Notes: a model not told the origin generated them from the letters alone. A stretch of 64,000 nucleotides of DNA from Caccovicinus sp964425595 (GCA_964425595.1 CAYRMW010000002.1:9458-73457), one strand, 5' to 3'; shown: positions 15,241 to 24,645, counted from the stretch's first letter. Program-made: numbers and translations.

Positions 15241-16623
15241 ATGGATCAGATAGATTTTAAGACACCACAGAATGTATATTTTATCGGAATCGGCGGCATC
15301 AGCATGAGCGGCCTCGCGGAGATCCTTTCAAATGAAGGGTTCCGGGTGTCCGGTTCGGATATGCATCGCTCCGCGCTGACGGATCGGCTGGAGGAAAAGG
15401 GGATCCGTGTAGAGTACGGACAGCGGGCGGAAAATATCCGCGATGATATCGATGTGGTGGTTTACACGGCCGCCATCCATCCGGATAATCCGGAATTCCA
15501 GGCGGCGAAGGCGAAAGGGATTCCCATGATAGCTCGGGCGGATCTCCTGGGAGAAATGATGCGCAATTACCGGAACGCGGTGAATATCGCCGGAACGCAT
15601 GGAAAGACGACGACCACCTCCATGCTGACAGAGATTTTGCTGGCGGCGGAAGCGGATCCGACGATCACGGTGGGCGGGATCCTTCCGGCGATCAACGGCA
15701 ATATCCGGGTGGGCGGCTCGGAATTTTTCGTGTCCGAGGCCTGCGAGTATACCAACAGTTTTCTGTCCTTTTTTCCGACGATGGAGATCATTTTGAATAT
15801 CGAGGCGGATCATCTGGATTTCTTTAAGGATCTGGAGGATATCCGCCATTCTTTCCGGCTTTTCGCGGAGAAGCTGGATGAGAAAGGGGTTTTGATCATA
15901 AACCGGGATATTGAGCGGCTGGAGGAGATTACGGAAGGGCTCCCCTGCCGGGTCATCACGTTCGGGAAGGAGCCGGAGAGGAGCACCTACAGCGCGGCGG
16001 ATATCGTTCTGGACGAACGGGCGAGGGCTTCGTATACCCTCCTGGTGGAGGGAAAGCCGCGGGGAACCATCACGCTTGGCGTGCCGGGCATCCATAATGT
16101 ATACAATTCTCTGTCCGCGGTTGCGGCGGCGACGGAGCTCGGCGTCCCTATGGATAAGATACAGGCCGGCCTGCGCCATTTTACCGGAACGAACCGGCGT
16201 TTTGAAAAGAAGGGGGAGATCGGCGGAGTGACGATAATCGATGATTACGCGCATCATCCGCAGGAGATCCTGGCCACGCTGGCGACGGCGAAGCGCTGCC
16301 CGCACGAAAAGCTCTGGTGTGTCTTCCAGCCGCATACCTATACCCGGACGGCGGCGCTTCTGGACGACTTTGCCCGGGCGCTTCTGGAGGCGGACGAGGT
16401 CATCCTGGCGGATATTTACGCCGCCCGGGAGGTGAATACCGTCGGCGTCAGCTCAGCGGATCTGGTTGAGCGCATCCGCGCGGCGGGGGGGAAGGCGCAC
16501 TATATTCCTTCATTTGATGATATTGAAACCTTTATTCTGGCAAACTGCGTCCCCGGGGATATGTTGATAACTATGGGTGCCGGAGATATCGTAAAAGTGG
16601 GCGAAAAGCTCCTTGGCATGTAA
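15241..16623 (+). CDS. murC: UDP-N-acetylmuramate--L-alanine ligase
   Basis: A 460-residue cytoplasmic ligase that adds L-alanine to UDP-N-acetylmuramic acid using ATP. It shows the MurC N-terminal dinucleotide-like fold (YFIGIGGISMSGLAEIL), the ATP loop AGTHGKTTTTSML, FVSEACEYTNSFL, LNIEADHLDFF, and IDDYAHHPQEI with WCVFQPHTYTRT. Length is standard. The start codon follows AATGGAGAAAAATA. murC lies directly before a DnaA-box cluster and replication-loader genes, an order that groups wall synthesis with replication initiation. Confidence 0.97.
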   Translation: MDQIDFKTPQNVYFIGIGGISMSGLAEILSNEGFRVSGSDMHRSALTDRLEEKGIRVEYGQRAENIRDDIDVVVYTAAIHPDNPEFQAAKAKGIPMIARADLLGEMMRNYRNAVNIAGTHGKTTTTSMLTEILLAAEADPTITVGGILPAINGNIRVGGSEFFVSEACEYTNSFLSFFPTMEIILNIEADHLDFFKDLEDIRHSFRLFAEKLDEKGVLIINRDIERLEEITEGLPCRVITFGKEPERSTYSAADIVLDERARASYTLLVEGKPRGTITLGVPGIHNVYNSLSAVAAATELGVPMDKIQAGLRHFTGTNRRFEKKGEIGGVTIIDDYAHHPQEILATLATAKRCPHEKLWCVFQPHTYTRTAALLDDFARALLEADEVILADIYAAREVNTVGVSSADLVERIRAAGGKAHYIPSFDDIETFILANCVPGDMLITMGAGDIVKVGEKLLGM

Positions 16624-16624
16624 G

Positions 16625-16823
16625 TTATCCACAATATCCACAAAGTTTTCAACATTTTATGTAAAGAAATCCTGTGGATGGTTTTGTTCACATAAAAAGT
16701 TCGCTGACAATTTGGAAAAGCCTTGATTTTCCTTGCTTTCGGCCGGTTTTCTTCTCTTTTTGGCGGGTAATCCACCAGATTATCCACATTATCCACAATA
16801 CCCACAGCCACATCTGTGGATAA
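16625..16823. promoter_or_regulatory. DnaA-box cluster between murC and the DnaD-like gene
   Basis: Four perfect TTATCCACA boxes: 16625-16633, 16780-16788, 16789-16797, and 16815-16823 on the minus strand. Near matches: ATATCCACA at 16634-16642, ATACCCACA at 16798-16806, TGTGGATGG (reverse) at 16673-16681, and a weaker TTGTTCACA at 16684-16692. The boxes form two in-register tandem runs of 9-mers, two units long at the left and three units long at the right. The gap between them is AT-rich. I see no clear sigma-A promoter inside. Confidence 0.85.
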
Positions 16824-16884
16824 CCGGAGGAAATTCCTTTTCCTGAAGGCGGTGGAAGCAGGCAAAGCAGAAAGGATGAAGGGC

Positions 16885-17889
16885 ATGGAGTGGGATTTTA
16901 ACGGTCAGTTTCAGATCGACGCGACGCTGGTGCCGAATCGTTTTATCGACCAGTATATGGCCGGGGCCAGCGGCGAGTATGTCAAGATCTATCTGTACCT
17001 TCTGCGCCACCGCGACAGGCTCCCGGATGAAGCCCGGACGGCGGAGGATCTCCACTGTACGGAAGGGGATGTGCGGCGTGCCATCGCTTACTGGCAGAAG
17101 GCCGGCGTGTTTACGTCGCCGGCGGGAAAAGAGCGGGACAAAGACGGGACGGACGATGCACCAGGAAGGGAAAACCCGCCGGCGCCAACGCGCACTTCAC
17201 GGGACTATCCTTCGGAGAACATGGGACGTCTTTCCGCGGATGAGGATTTTACGCAGCTTCTTTATATCGCGCAGAAATACATGAACAAGGTCTTTACCCA
17301 GCGGGAGTGCCAGGTATTTGGTTATCTGTACGACGAGCTGAAGCTTTCGGCGGAGCTTCTGGAATACCTCGTGGAATACTGCGTGCAAAACGGACATACC
17401 AGCATCCGGTACATGGAGACGGTAGCTTTGAACTGGCATCAGCGGGGGCTGCGCACGGTGGAGGAGGCCAGGGCCTGCAGCGCCGGCTTCCAGAAGGATT
17501 ATTTTGCGGTGATGAAGGCGTTTGGCCTGACGGATCGGAGGCCGGCAGAGGCGGAAAAGCGTTTTATGGAGAACTGGTTCGGCGCGTGGGGATTTACCCG
17601 GGAAGTGGTGGTGGAGGCCTGCAACCGGACGATCGAGGCGACGCACAGCCCCAGCTTTAAATACGCGGACAAGATCCTTGCCCAGTGGAAAAAGGCCGGG
17701 GTCAGGAATCTTTCCGATGTGGAGGAGCTGGATATGATCCGCCGCAGCCAGGAACGGCAGAAAGACGGCAAGGGGACGAAGGCTTCCGGAACGCGAAACA
17801 CCGCTAACCGGTTCCACAATTTTCAGCAGAGCGCGACGGATTATGATTCGCTGATGATGGAGAAGGTGCGGGCCAGGATGAAAGAATGA
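16885..17889 (+). CDS. DnaD-domain replication initiation protein
   Basis: About 334 residues. The N-terminal ~90 residues form a winged-helix-like DnaD N-domain (PNRFIDQYMAGASGEYVKIYLYLLRH). A variable charged linker follows, then two DnaB_2/DnaD C-terminal modules, at roughly residues 115-185 (LLYIAQKYMNKVFTQRE) and 190-275 (YFAVMKAFGL to YADKILAQWKKAG). Such proteins remodel origin DNA and help recruit the helicase loader. ATG 16885 is preferred because AGAAAGG lies 9 bases upstream; ATG 16876 and a GTG at 16816 are in frame but lack well-placed binding sites. It lies in an apparent operon with the DnaC-like gene and directly downstream of a DnaA-box cluster. Confidence 0.9.
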   Translation: MEWDFNGQFQIDATLVPNRFIDQYMAGASGEYVKIYLYLLRHRDRLPDEARTAEDLHCTEGDVRRAIAYWQKAGVFTSPAGKERDKDGTDDAPGRENPPAPTRTSRDYPSENMGRLSADEDFTQLLYIAQKYMNKVFTQRECQVFGYLYDELKLSAELLEYLVEYCVQNGHTSIRYMETVALNWHQRGLRTVEEARACSAGFQKDYFAVMKAFGLTDRRPAEAEKRFMENWFGAWGFTREVVVEACNRTIEATHSPSFKYADKILAQWKKAGVRNLSDVEELDMIRRSQERQKDGKGTKASGTRNTANRFHNFQQSATDYDSLMMEKVRARMKE

Positions 17890-17957
17890 GCCGGCATGCG
17901 CGGCGGGCTGCCGCGTGAGCGCGTGGCGGGCTTTGAGAAAGAGGAGCGGACAGAGAC

Positions 17958-18938
17958 ATGGCGTTGAGCAATTCGCAGTATCAGGAGATCATGCGGGAGT
18001 ATCAGGCCCGCCAGCTGGAAAATAAACATGAACAGGATGAGCGGGTCCGGGAAGTTTACCAGGCCCTTCCGGCGGTGCGGGAATTAGACCAGGCGGTCAG
18101 CAGCTGCGCCGTGCGCCGCGCGAAGGAGCTGTTAAACGGCGATGAGCAGGCGTTAAAGCGGCTGCGGGAGGAAATACGGGATCTGCGGGAGCAAAAGACC
18201 ATCCTTTTGGCTTCCCGCGGGTATCCGGCGGATTATATGGAGATGCGCTACCGCTGCCCGGACTGTAAGGATACCGGCTACACGGAGGACGGCAGGAAAT
18301 GCCACTGCTTCCGCAGGGCGCAGATCCGTCTCCTGTATGCCCAGTCTAATCTGGAAACGATCCTGAAACGGGAGAATTTCGACACGTTTTCCTTCCGGTA
18401 TTTTGATGATACCCGCATTGAGCCGTCGGTGGGGACCACGGTGGCGCGCTACATGAAGAAGGTTTACGGCTGGTGCCGGGATTTCGCGGATCACTTCGAT
18501 GAGAAGGGCGGGAACCTCCTTTTTACCGGAACGACGGGGAGAGGGAAGACCTTTCTGACAAACTGCATCGCCAAGGCGCTTCTGGATTCATATCATTCGG
18601 TGATCTATCTGTCGGCCCATGACCTGTTCGAAGTGTTTTCCAGGAACCGGTTTGATCACCAGACGGAGGAAGAGATGAAGGATATGTATCAGTTCATCCT
18701 GGAATGTGATCTTCTGATCATTGACGATCTGGGGACAGAACTGAACAACAGCTTTACCTCTTCCCAGTTATTTTTTTGTATGAACCAGAGGCTGCTGAGC
18801 GGCCGTTCTACCATTATCTCCACGAACCTGTCCTTAGACCGGCTCAGGGATGAGTATACAGACCGGGTCACTTCCCGGATCATGAGCAATTATACGGTGA
18901 TCCCGCTGTACGGCGAGGATATCCGGCTCAGGATCTGA
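17958..18938 (+). CDS. DnaC-like helicase loader ATPase
   Basis: A 326-residue AAA+ protein. Residues 1-90 are a charged, likely coiled-coil arm; next comes a zinc-ribbon-like CPDCKDTGYTEDGRKCHCF; then an ATPase core with Walker A GTTGRGKT, Walker B LLIIDDLGTE and the sensor region STNLS. This is the Firmicutes DnaC/DnaI-type loader that places the replicative helicase at origins or stalled forks. It follows the DnaD-domain gene by 68 bases with an AGAGGAG-type ribosome binding site, and the pair probably acts together in helicase loading. Confidence 0.92.
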   Translation: MALSNSQYQEIMREYQARQLENKHEQDERVREVYQALPAVRELDQAVSSCAVRRAKELLNGDEQALKRLREEIRDLREQKTILLASRGYPADYMEMRYRCPDCKDTGYTEDGRKCHCFRRAQIRLLYAQSNLETILKRENFDTFSFRYFDDTRIEPSVGTTVARYMKKVYGWCRDFADHFDEKGGNLLFTGTTGRGKTFLTNCIAKALLDSYHSVIYLSAHDLFEVFSRNRFDHQTEEEMKDMYQFILECDLLIIDDLGTELNNSFTSSQLFFCMNQRLLSGRSTIISTNLSLDRLRDEYTDRVTSRIMSNYTVIPLYGEDIRLRI

Positions 18939-19010
18939 GGATGGGCGGAGGAAAACGCGGGTAAATTGTACAAAAAGAACTGATTTGTATACAAAATCCC
19001 TGGCTGTGGC

Positions 19011-19039
19011 TTGACTAATCGGGAGCAGGATGTTATAAA
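19011..19039 (+). promoter_or_regulatory. prs promoter
   Basis: TTGACT (19011-19016) and TATAAA (19034-19039), 17 bp spacer, 55 bases before the prs start codon. Confidence 0.7.
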
Positions 19040-19093
19040 AGAACCGATAAAAACGCGGAAATGCAGAGAGCATCAGGATAATGGAGGGAAAAC

Positions 19094-20266
19094 ATGCTGT
19101 ACGAAGAAAAGATCATTGAGACCATTCCGGTGGGGCCGTTGGGCCTGATTCCCCTGAAGAGCTGCGCGGAGCTGGGGAGAAAGGTCGATGAGTACCTGGT
19201 TGCGTGGCGGAAGGAGCGGGAAAGTGAACACAAGTCCACGATCGCCTTTGCCGGGTATCAGAGAGACAGCTACATTGTAAAGGCGTCTACGCCGCGGTTT
19301 GGCTCCGGCGAAGGAAAGGGCATGCTGGAGGAATCGGTTCGCGGCGATGATCTGTATATCATGGTTGACGTATGCAACTACAACCTGACGTATTCTTTGT
19401 GCGGGATGACCAACCATATGTCTCCGGACGATCACTTCCAGGATCTGAAGCGGGTGATCGCCGCGGCTGCCGGAAAGGCCAGGCGCATCAACGTGATCAT
19501 GCCCTTCCTGTATGAAAGCCGTCAGCACAAGCGTTCCGGCAGAGAGTCGTTGGACTGCGCGCTGGCGCTTGAGGAACTGGTGCGCATGGGGGTGGAGAAC
19601 ATCATTACGTTTGATGCGCATGACCCCAGAGTGCAGAACGCCATTCCGCTTAAAGGGTTTGAGACGGTACAGCCGATCTATCAGTTTATCAAGCATCTGC
19701 TGCGGCATGAGACGGAGCTGCAGATTGACAGCGACCACATGATGGTGATCAGCCCCGACGAGGGAGGCATGAACCGCGCGGTTTATTTTGCCAATGTTCT
19801 GGGACTGGATATGGGGATGTTCTACAAGAGGCGGGATTATACCCGGATCGTGAACGGACGCAACCCCATCGTGGCTCATGAATTCCTGGGTTCCGAGGTG
19901 GCCGGGAAGGACGTGCTGATCATTGATGATATGATCTCCTCCGGCGATAGCATGCTGGATGTGGCCAAGGAGCTGAAGAAACGCAAGGCCAGGAAGGTCT
20001 TTGTCTGCGCGACCTTCGGCCTGTTTACCAACGGCCTGGCCAGGTTTGACGAATACTATGAGCGCGGCATGATCGACCGGATCCTGACGACCAATCTGGT
20101 CTACCAGACGCCGGAGCTTTTGTCCAGGCCATATTATATTGATGTGGATCTGAGCAAGTATATTGCGCTGATTATTGACAATTTAAATCATGACGCTTCC
20201 TTAAGCGAGCTGCTGAATCCGACGACAAGGATCAACCGTTGCCTGGAGGCGTACAGGAACCGATAA
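19094..20266 (+). CDS. prs: Ribose-phosphate pyrophosphokinase
   Basis: A 390-residue PRPP synthetase. It has the NVIMPFLYESRQ segment, ITFDAHDPR and the PRPP-binding loop VLIIDDMISSGDSM. It is longer than the usual ~315-residue bacterial enzyme, with extra residues at both ends, a form seen in Clostridia. It makes PRPP from ribose 5-phosphate and ATP for nucleotide, histidine and tryptophan synthesis. A dedicated promoter precedes it and AATGGAGGG serves as ribosome binding site. Confidence 0.93.
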   Translation: MLYEEKIIETIPVGPLGLIPLKSCAELGRKVDEYLVAWRKERESEHKSTIAFAGYQRDSYIVKASTPRFGSGEGKGMLEESVRGDDLYIMVDVCNYNLTYSLCGMTNHMSPDDHFQDLKRVIAAAAGKARRINVIMPFLYESRQHKRSGRESLDCALALEELVRMGVENIITFDAHDPRVQNAIPLKGFETVQPIYQFIKHLLRHETELQIDSDHMMVISPDEGGMNRAVYFANVLGLDMGMFYKRRDYTRIVNGRNPIVAHEFLGSEVAGKDVLIIDDMISSGDSMLDVAKELKKRKARKVFVCATFGLFTNGLARFDEYYERGMIDRILTTNLVYQTPELLSRPYYIDVDLSKYIALIIDNLNHDASLSELLNPTTRINRCLEAYRNR

Positions 20267-20359
20267 GGAGAGCCTGCTGCAAAGGTGCGGCGGAACCGGC
20301 AGGGAGACAGTGCTGCGGGCGGGACGGCAGGATGGACAGAAAGCGGGTAGAAGAGACAG

Positions 20360-22843
20360 ATGAAGCGATTGCTGCAGCGGATCGGCATCCTGTTCGCGAT
20401 TTTTGTCGCCGCGGGCGCCGGATATTTTTACTGGATATTTAACCGCACCGCGGAAAGCGGCACCGTGTATACCTCCATGGAGGAATCGGAGCTTCCCGTG
20501 GTATATGTAAACGCGCTTGGCAGGGAGATGAACTGCCTGTACGGTTATGTGCAGGAGATGGATGCCGCGGGGCTTCGGGACAGCCTGACGGTCCTGCCGG
20601 ATGACCGGAGCCTGGATATCCGGATCGCCCGCTGCAAGGGAACGGTTACCGGGATCTACTATGAAGTCCGTACCCTGGACCGCAGCCGTCTTCTGGAGAG
20701 GACCAGCGTGGAGGACTGGACGGAGGGCGAGGACGGAACGACAGCTTCACTGCCCATCCAGAACCTGCTGGAAGAGGATCAGGAGTACCTTCTGACGCTG
20801 ACGGTGGAGACGGATGTCAACGGTGCGGTGCGCTATTACACCAGGATCGTCTGGACGGACAACACCAAAGCGCAGCAGATGGTTGATCTGGCCGTGGAAT
20901 TTTCCGCGAAGACGTTTGAAGCGGGGCAGGCGTCCTGGCTTGCGCCTTATCTGGAAAGCGACAGCACAGGAGACAATACTAATCTGGGACGGGTAAACCT
21001 CCATTCCAGTTCATCCCAGATCACCTGGGGCGGCCTCGCGATGGAGCAGGCAGGAGAGGTCCTGGTCACGTTAAAGGAGTTGAATGGCGACATGGCTTCG
21101 GTGACGCTGGAATACCTTGCTGTCCGCAGCCCGTCGGACGACCCGGATCAGACCGAATATTATGAGGTAGAGGACAGCTTTACCATGCGCTGGGGCGATC
21201 CGCGGATCTACATGATGGATTTTGAGCGCCGGGTGGATCAGATCTTTACCGGCAGCCAGGAGCTGTTTACCGGGAGCCGCATCCTCCTTGGCATTGCCGG
21301 GGACGACCAGCTGCAGGTGGAGAAGAGCCCGGACGGGAAGATCAGCGCTTTTGTGACCAATGGGGATCTGTGGTGCTTTGATCAGAACGAAAGACGGGCG
21401 GTCAATGTCTTTTCGTTCCGCAGCAGCAATGAGCAGGGGCTTTGCCCCTCGTACGCTCAGCACGCGATCCGGATCCTGGATGTGTCGGACGAAGGGGATG
21501 TGGACTTCCTGGTATACGGCTACATGAACCGGGGAGCGCATGAGGGCTGTATGGGACTGGCCATGTACCACTACAGCAGCGACGGCCAGGCGTTGGAGGA
21601 AAGGTTTTTCGCGCCGGTGACGGAAAGTTTTGAGCGGCTGAAGATGGACATCCAGGAGCTGGCTTATTTAAATGCGTCCGGGATGCTGTATGTGAAGGTG
21701 GATAATGGGATCTATGCCATCGACTTATCCAGCGGTGAGTACATGATCGTGGCCGAAGGGCTGGAAGAGGGCGCTTACGCCATCAGTCAGGATCAGACGC
21801 GGCTTGCCTGGCAGGAAGGGAGCCAGATCTATCAGGCGGAGGCGATCGCCCTGATGGATCTGGAGACTGGGACCAAGAATGAGATCTACGCGCAGGACGG
21901 CGGATATCTGCGGGTGCTGGGATTTGTGGGCGACGATTTTATTTACGGCCTTGCCCATGAAGGGAGCCAGTGGGTGATCAACGGACGGGTGGAGGAGCTT
22001 CCCATGTATGCCCTGGAGATCCTGGGGGAAGACATGGAAGTGCAGACCCGGTACGAGAGAGAAGGTTATTACATTGCCGGGGTTACGGTGGGGGACAGCC
22101 GGATTCATCTGAAGCGGATTGTCCAGGTGTCCGAAGATACCTATGAATCGGTGGATGAAGATACCATTGTGTGTAATGAAGAGATTGCCGATGACAGTCT
22201 GGATGGGATAGGCTGGTATGCGGATACCGAGAGGCAGAGAGTCTATTATGTCCAGCTGGACGGAGAGATCGGGAGCGGCCGGGCCATCCGTATCTTCTCG
22301 CCGGGGAAAATCACTTACGCCAGCGCAGCGGTGCTGAACTTAAGTTCTTCGGTGTCGGTGCCGGGCATGGTCTTTTGCGCTTACGGCGGCGGCCATCTGC
22401 TTGGGGTTACCAGAGATTTTTCTGAGGCAGTGACGCTGGCTTATGAGAAGATGGGCACGGTAACCAATGCGGACGGAGAGATCCTCTGGAGCCGGGTCGA
22501 CAAGCCTGCCTCAGCTTCTGTCCAGAACGCGGCGGAGGCATCCGCCAGGCTGTTGTCTCATCTGGATGAGTTTGACGGGAACCGGGAGTTTTCGGACGGG
22601 GTGATCCTTCTGGACGCCAGAGGGCTGACGCTCAGCCAGGTGCAGTATTTCCTGGGGAAGGGCTGGCCGGTACTGGCCTATGGCTCTGAGCAGGAGCGGT
22701 ATGTGCTGATCGGTTATGACCAGTATAATGTCACGATCTATCAGCCGGAGACCGGGGAGAGCTGGAAGATGGGCCTGAATGACGGCACCGCTTATTTTTC
22801 GGCGGCGGGAAATGACTTTATCTGCGCGGTCTTCGAGGAATGA
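20360..22843 (+). CDS. Unknown membrane-anchored extracytoplasmic protein
   Basis: An 827-residue protein of unknown function. A single N-terminal hydrophobic segment (residues about 7-27, with no lipobox Cys) should anchor it with the rest outside. The body is acidic and rich in beta-type sequence; from about residue 320 it contains motifs such as SPDGKISAFVTNGDLWCF, VKVDNGIYAIDLSSGEYM and YAISQDQTRLAWQ, which resemble blades of a TolB-like beta-propeller. The last 70 residues (LSQVQYFLGKGWPVLAYG to VLIGYDQYNVTIYQPETG) resemble a C39-like peptidase fold end, but no catalytic Cys/His set is evident. It sits between prs and murA, near cell-wall genes; a role in envelope maintenance or signalling is only inference. 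Confidence 0.8.
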   Translation: MKRLLQRIGILFAIFVAAGAGYFYWIFNRTAESGTVYTSMEESELPVVYVNALGREMNCLYGYVQEMDAAGLRDSLTVLPDDRSLDIRIARCKGTVTGIYYEVRTLDRSRLLERTSVEDWTEGEDGTTASLPIQNLLEEDQEYLLTLTVETDVNGAVRYYTRIVWTDNTKAQQMVDLAVEFSAKTFEAGQASWLAPYLESDSTGDNTNLGRVNLHSSSSQITWGGLAMEQAGEVLVTLKELNGDMASVTLEYLAVRSPSDDPDQTEYYEVEDSFTMRWGDPRIYMMDFERRVDQIFTGSQELFTGSRILLGIAGDDQLQVEKSPDGKISAFVTNGDLWCFDQNERRAVNVFSFRSSNEQGLCPSYAQHAIRILDVSDEGDVDFLVYGYMNRGAHEGCMGLAMYHYSSDGQALEERFFAPVTESFERLKMDIQELAYLNASGMLYVKVDNGIYAIDLSSGEYMIVAEGLEEGAYAISQDQTRLAWQEGSQIYQAEAIALMDLETGTKNEIYAQDGGYLRVLGFVGDDFIYGLAHEGSQWVINGRVEELPMYALEILGEDMEVQTRYEREGYYIAGVTVGDSRIHLKRIVQVSEDTYESVDEDTIVCNEEIADDSLDGIGWYADTERQRVYYVQLDGEIGSGRAIRIFSPGKITYASAAVLNLSSSVSVPGMVFCAYGGGHLLGVTRDFSEAVTLAYEKMGTVTNADGEILWSRVDKPASASVQNAAEASARLLSHLDEFDGNREFSDGVILLDARGLTLSQVQYFLGKGWPVLAYGSEQERYVLIGYDQYNVTIYQPETGESWKMGLNDGTAYFSAAGNDFICAVFEE

Positions 22844-22898
22844 TCATCCGAAATGCCGGACGCGGGCGGAAACGGCCCTGCCGGTTTGCGCGGCAAGC

Positions 22899-22928
22899 TT
22901 TACAAAATGACATAAAATGGTATATAAT
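22899..22928 (+). promoter_or_regulatory. murA promoter
   Basis: TTTACA (22899-22904) and TATAAT (22923-22928), 18 bp spacer, about 87 bases before murA. The leader between has no recognisable RNA motif. Confidence 0.7.
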
Positions 22929-23015
22929 GTGGGGGAGAACCGTAAGATCGTTTGGGATATCGGATGCCGGAGAGCGCGGCGTTGCTCTCCCGATCCATAA
23001 TCATAGAGGTGCAAA

Positions 23016-24308
23016 ATGGAACAATATATCATGAAGGGCGGCAATCCGCTGGTCGGTGAGGTCAATATCAGTGGGGCGAAGAACGCTGCTCTGGGGATTT
23101 TGGCCGCGTCGGTGATGACCGATGAAGAAGTAGTGATCGAAAATCTGCCGGATGTGCGGGATATCAAGGTGATGCTGGAGGCGATCGAGGAGATCGGGGC
23201 CAGGGTGGACAGGATGGACTGCCACACGGTGCGGATCAATGCCTCCGGGATCGGCGAGGTGTCAGTGGACGATGAGTATATCCGCCGTATCCGTGCTTCC
23301 TATTATTTTATCGGCGCGCTCCTGGGGAAGTATAAGAGCGCGCAGGTTCCCCTTCCGGGAGGGTGTAACATCGGCAGCCGCCCCATTGACCTGCATCTGA
23401 AGGGGTTTCGCGCCCTCGGCGCGGAGATCATGGTGGAGCGGGGGGCGGTGATCGCCCATGCCATCGATCTGGTCGGCGCACATCTGTACCTGGATAAGGT
23501 ATCGGTGGGGGCGACCATTAATGTGATGATGGCGGCCACTCTGGCGGATGGCCTGACGATCATCGAGAATGCGGCCAAAGAGCCGCATGTCGTGGATGTG
23601 GCTAACTTCCTGAACAGCATGGGGGCCAATATCAAGGGCGCCGGCACGGACGTGATCCGTATCCGCGGCGTAGCCCGCCTCCATGGTACGGAATATTCCA
23701 TCATCCCCGATCAAATCGAGGCAGGCACCTTCATGTGCGCCGCGGCGATCACCCGGGGCGATGTGATGGTCCGGAACGTGATCCCGAAGCATCTGGAGGC
23801 GATTTCCGCGAAGCTGACCGAGATCGGCTGCGAAGTGATCGAGTTTGACGACGCGGTGCGGGTGGTCGGCAAGCCCGTTCAGTACCACACGAATATCAAT
23901 ACGCTTCCCTATCCGGGTTTTCCTACGGATATGCAGCCACAGATCACGGTTACCCTGGCTCTGGCAAGAGGGACCAGCATCGTGACGGAGAGCATTTTTG
24001 AGAACCGGTTCAAATATGTGGATGAGCTGGCCCGTATGGGCGGAAATATCAAGGTGGAGGGCAATGTGGCCGTCATTGACGGAGTGAGGAGCTTTTCCGG
24101 CGCCGCGGTGAACGCGCCGGATCTGCGGGCAGGCGCCGCGCTGGTGATCGCCGGCCTGGCGGCTGAAGGCTATACCGTGGTGGATGAGATCGGCTATATC
24201 CAGAGAGGATATGAGCGCTTTGACGAGAAGCTGCGCGGTCTTGGCGCCATGATCGAGAAGGTGGATTCGGAGAAGGAAGCCCTGAAGTTCCGCCTGCGCA
24301 TCGGCTAG
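23016..24308 (+). CDS. murA: UDP-N-acetylglucosamine 1-carboxyvinyltransferase
   Basis: A 430-residue enolpyruvyl transferase catalysing the first committed step of peptidoglycan synthesis in the cytoplasm. It shows ISGAKNAAL with Lys22-Asn23, and the active-site loop PLPGGCNIGSRPIDLH with Cys117, the residue attacked by fosfomycin; the Cys is retained, so natural resistance of the Cys-to-Asp type is not predicted. TDMQPQ and RFKYVDEL are also present. Firmicutes often carry two copies; this may be either. The weakly spaced start is ATG 23016 behind AGAGGTG. Confidence 0.96.
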   Translation: MEQYIMKGGNPLVGEVNISGAKNAALGILAASVMTDEEVVIENLPDVRDIKVMLEAIEEIGARVDRMDCHTVRINASGIGEVSVDDEYIRRIRASYYFIGALLGKYKSAQVPLPGGCNIGSRPIDLHLKGFRALGAEIMVERGAVIAHAIDLVGAHLYLDKVSVGATINVMMAATLADGLTIIENAAKEPHVVDVANFLNSMGANIKGAGTDVIRIRGVARLHGTEYSIIPDQIEAGTFMCAAAITRGDVMVRNVIPKHLEAISAKLTEIGCEVIEFDDAVRVVGKPVQYHTNINTLPYPGFPTDMQPQITVTLALARGTSIVTESIFENRFKYVDELARMGGNIKVEGNVAVIDGVRSFSGAAVNAPDLRAGAALVIAGLAAEGYTVVDEIGYIQRGYERFDEKLRGLGAMIEKVDSEKEALKFRLRIG

Positions 24309-24333
24309 AGGAGGAAAAGCTGCTCAAAAGCTA

Positions 24334-24362
24334 TTGACAGACCGAAAGAAATGACTTACTAT
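24334..24362 (+). promoter_or_regulatory. metK promoter
   Basis: TTGACA (24334-24339) and TACTAT (24357-24362), 17 bp spacer. The transcript would begin near 24369, about 77 bases ahead of the SAM aptamer; that extra stretch includes a GC-rich imperfect hairpin. Confidence 0.7.
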
Positions 24363-24445
24363 ATGCTGTGTCGCGGCACTGCGTTTGCGCGAGCCGCGGG
24401 ACGTTTGGTATGGTACCCCCAAAATTGAAAAATTCGTAAATATCC

Positions 24446-24592
24446 CTTATTCAGAGTGATGGAGAGGTAAGGATCTGTGAAGTCACGGCAACCCCGGTTG
24501 CGCATCGCGAAGAGAAGAGCGTATGCCAGGATCGGAAGGTGCCAGCCTGAGCGAGGGCGGCAGGGAGGGCCTGCTGCGTATCGAGCAATAAG
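24446..24592 (+). ncRNA. SAM-I riboswitch (S-box)
   Basis: The element opens CTTATTCAGAGTGATGGAG and closes with AATAAG (24587-24592), which pairs with CTTATT as helix P1. Conserved internal pieces are GTGAAGTCACGGCAACC and GGAAGGTGCCAGCCTG. It precedes metK, the SAM synthetase gene, and is followed by a terminator, so SAM binding should end transcription early. Confidence 0.95.
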
Positions 24593-24615
24593 AGGATTTG
24601 CAGGAGATGATCTTC

Positions 24616-24645
24616 AGGTCCGCTTATACGCGGGCTTTTCTTTTT
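24616..24645 (+). terminator. Riboswitch-controlled terminator upstream of metK
   Basis: Stem GTCCGC (24618-24623) / GCGGGC (24630-24635), loop TTATAC, followed by TTTTCTTTTT. It is the expression platform of the SAM-I riboswitch. Confidence 0.85.

Noticed and set aside
16625..16823. Calling the DnaA-box cluster the chromosomal origin outright
   Set aside because: No dnaA, dnaN or recF nearby, no DnaA-trio run (repeated TAG steps) next to a GC-rich box pair, and skew cannot be measured from one window.
16816..16884. GTG start for the DnaD-domain protein at 16816
   Set aside because: The GTG lies inside a DnaA box and has no ribosome binding site; ATG 16885 has one at good spacing.
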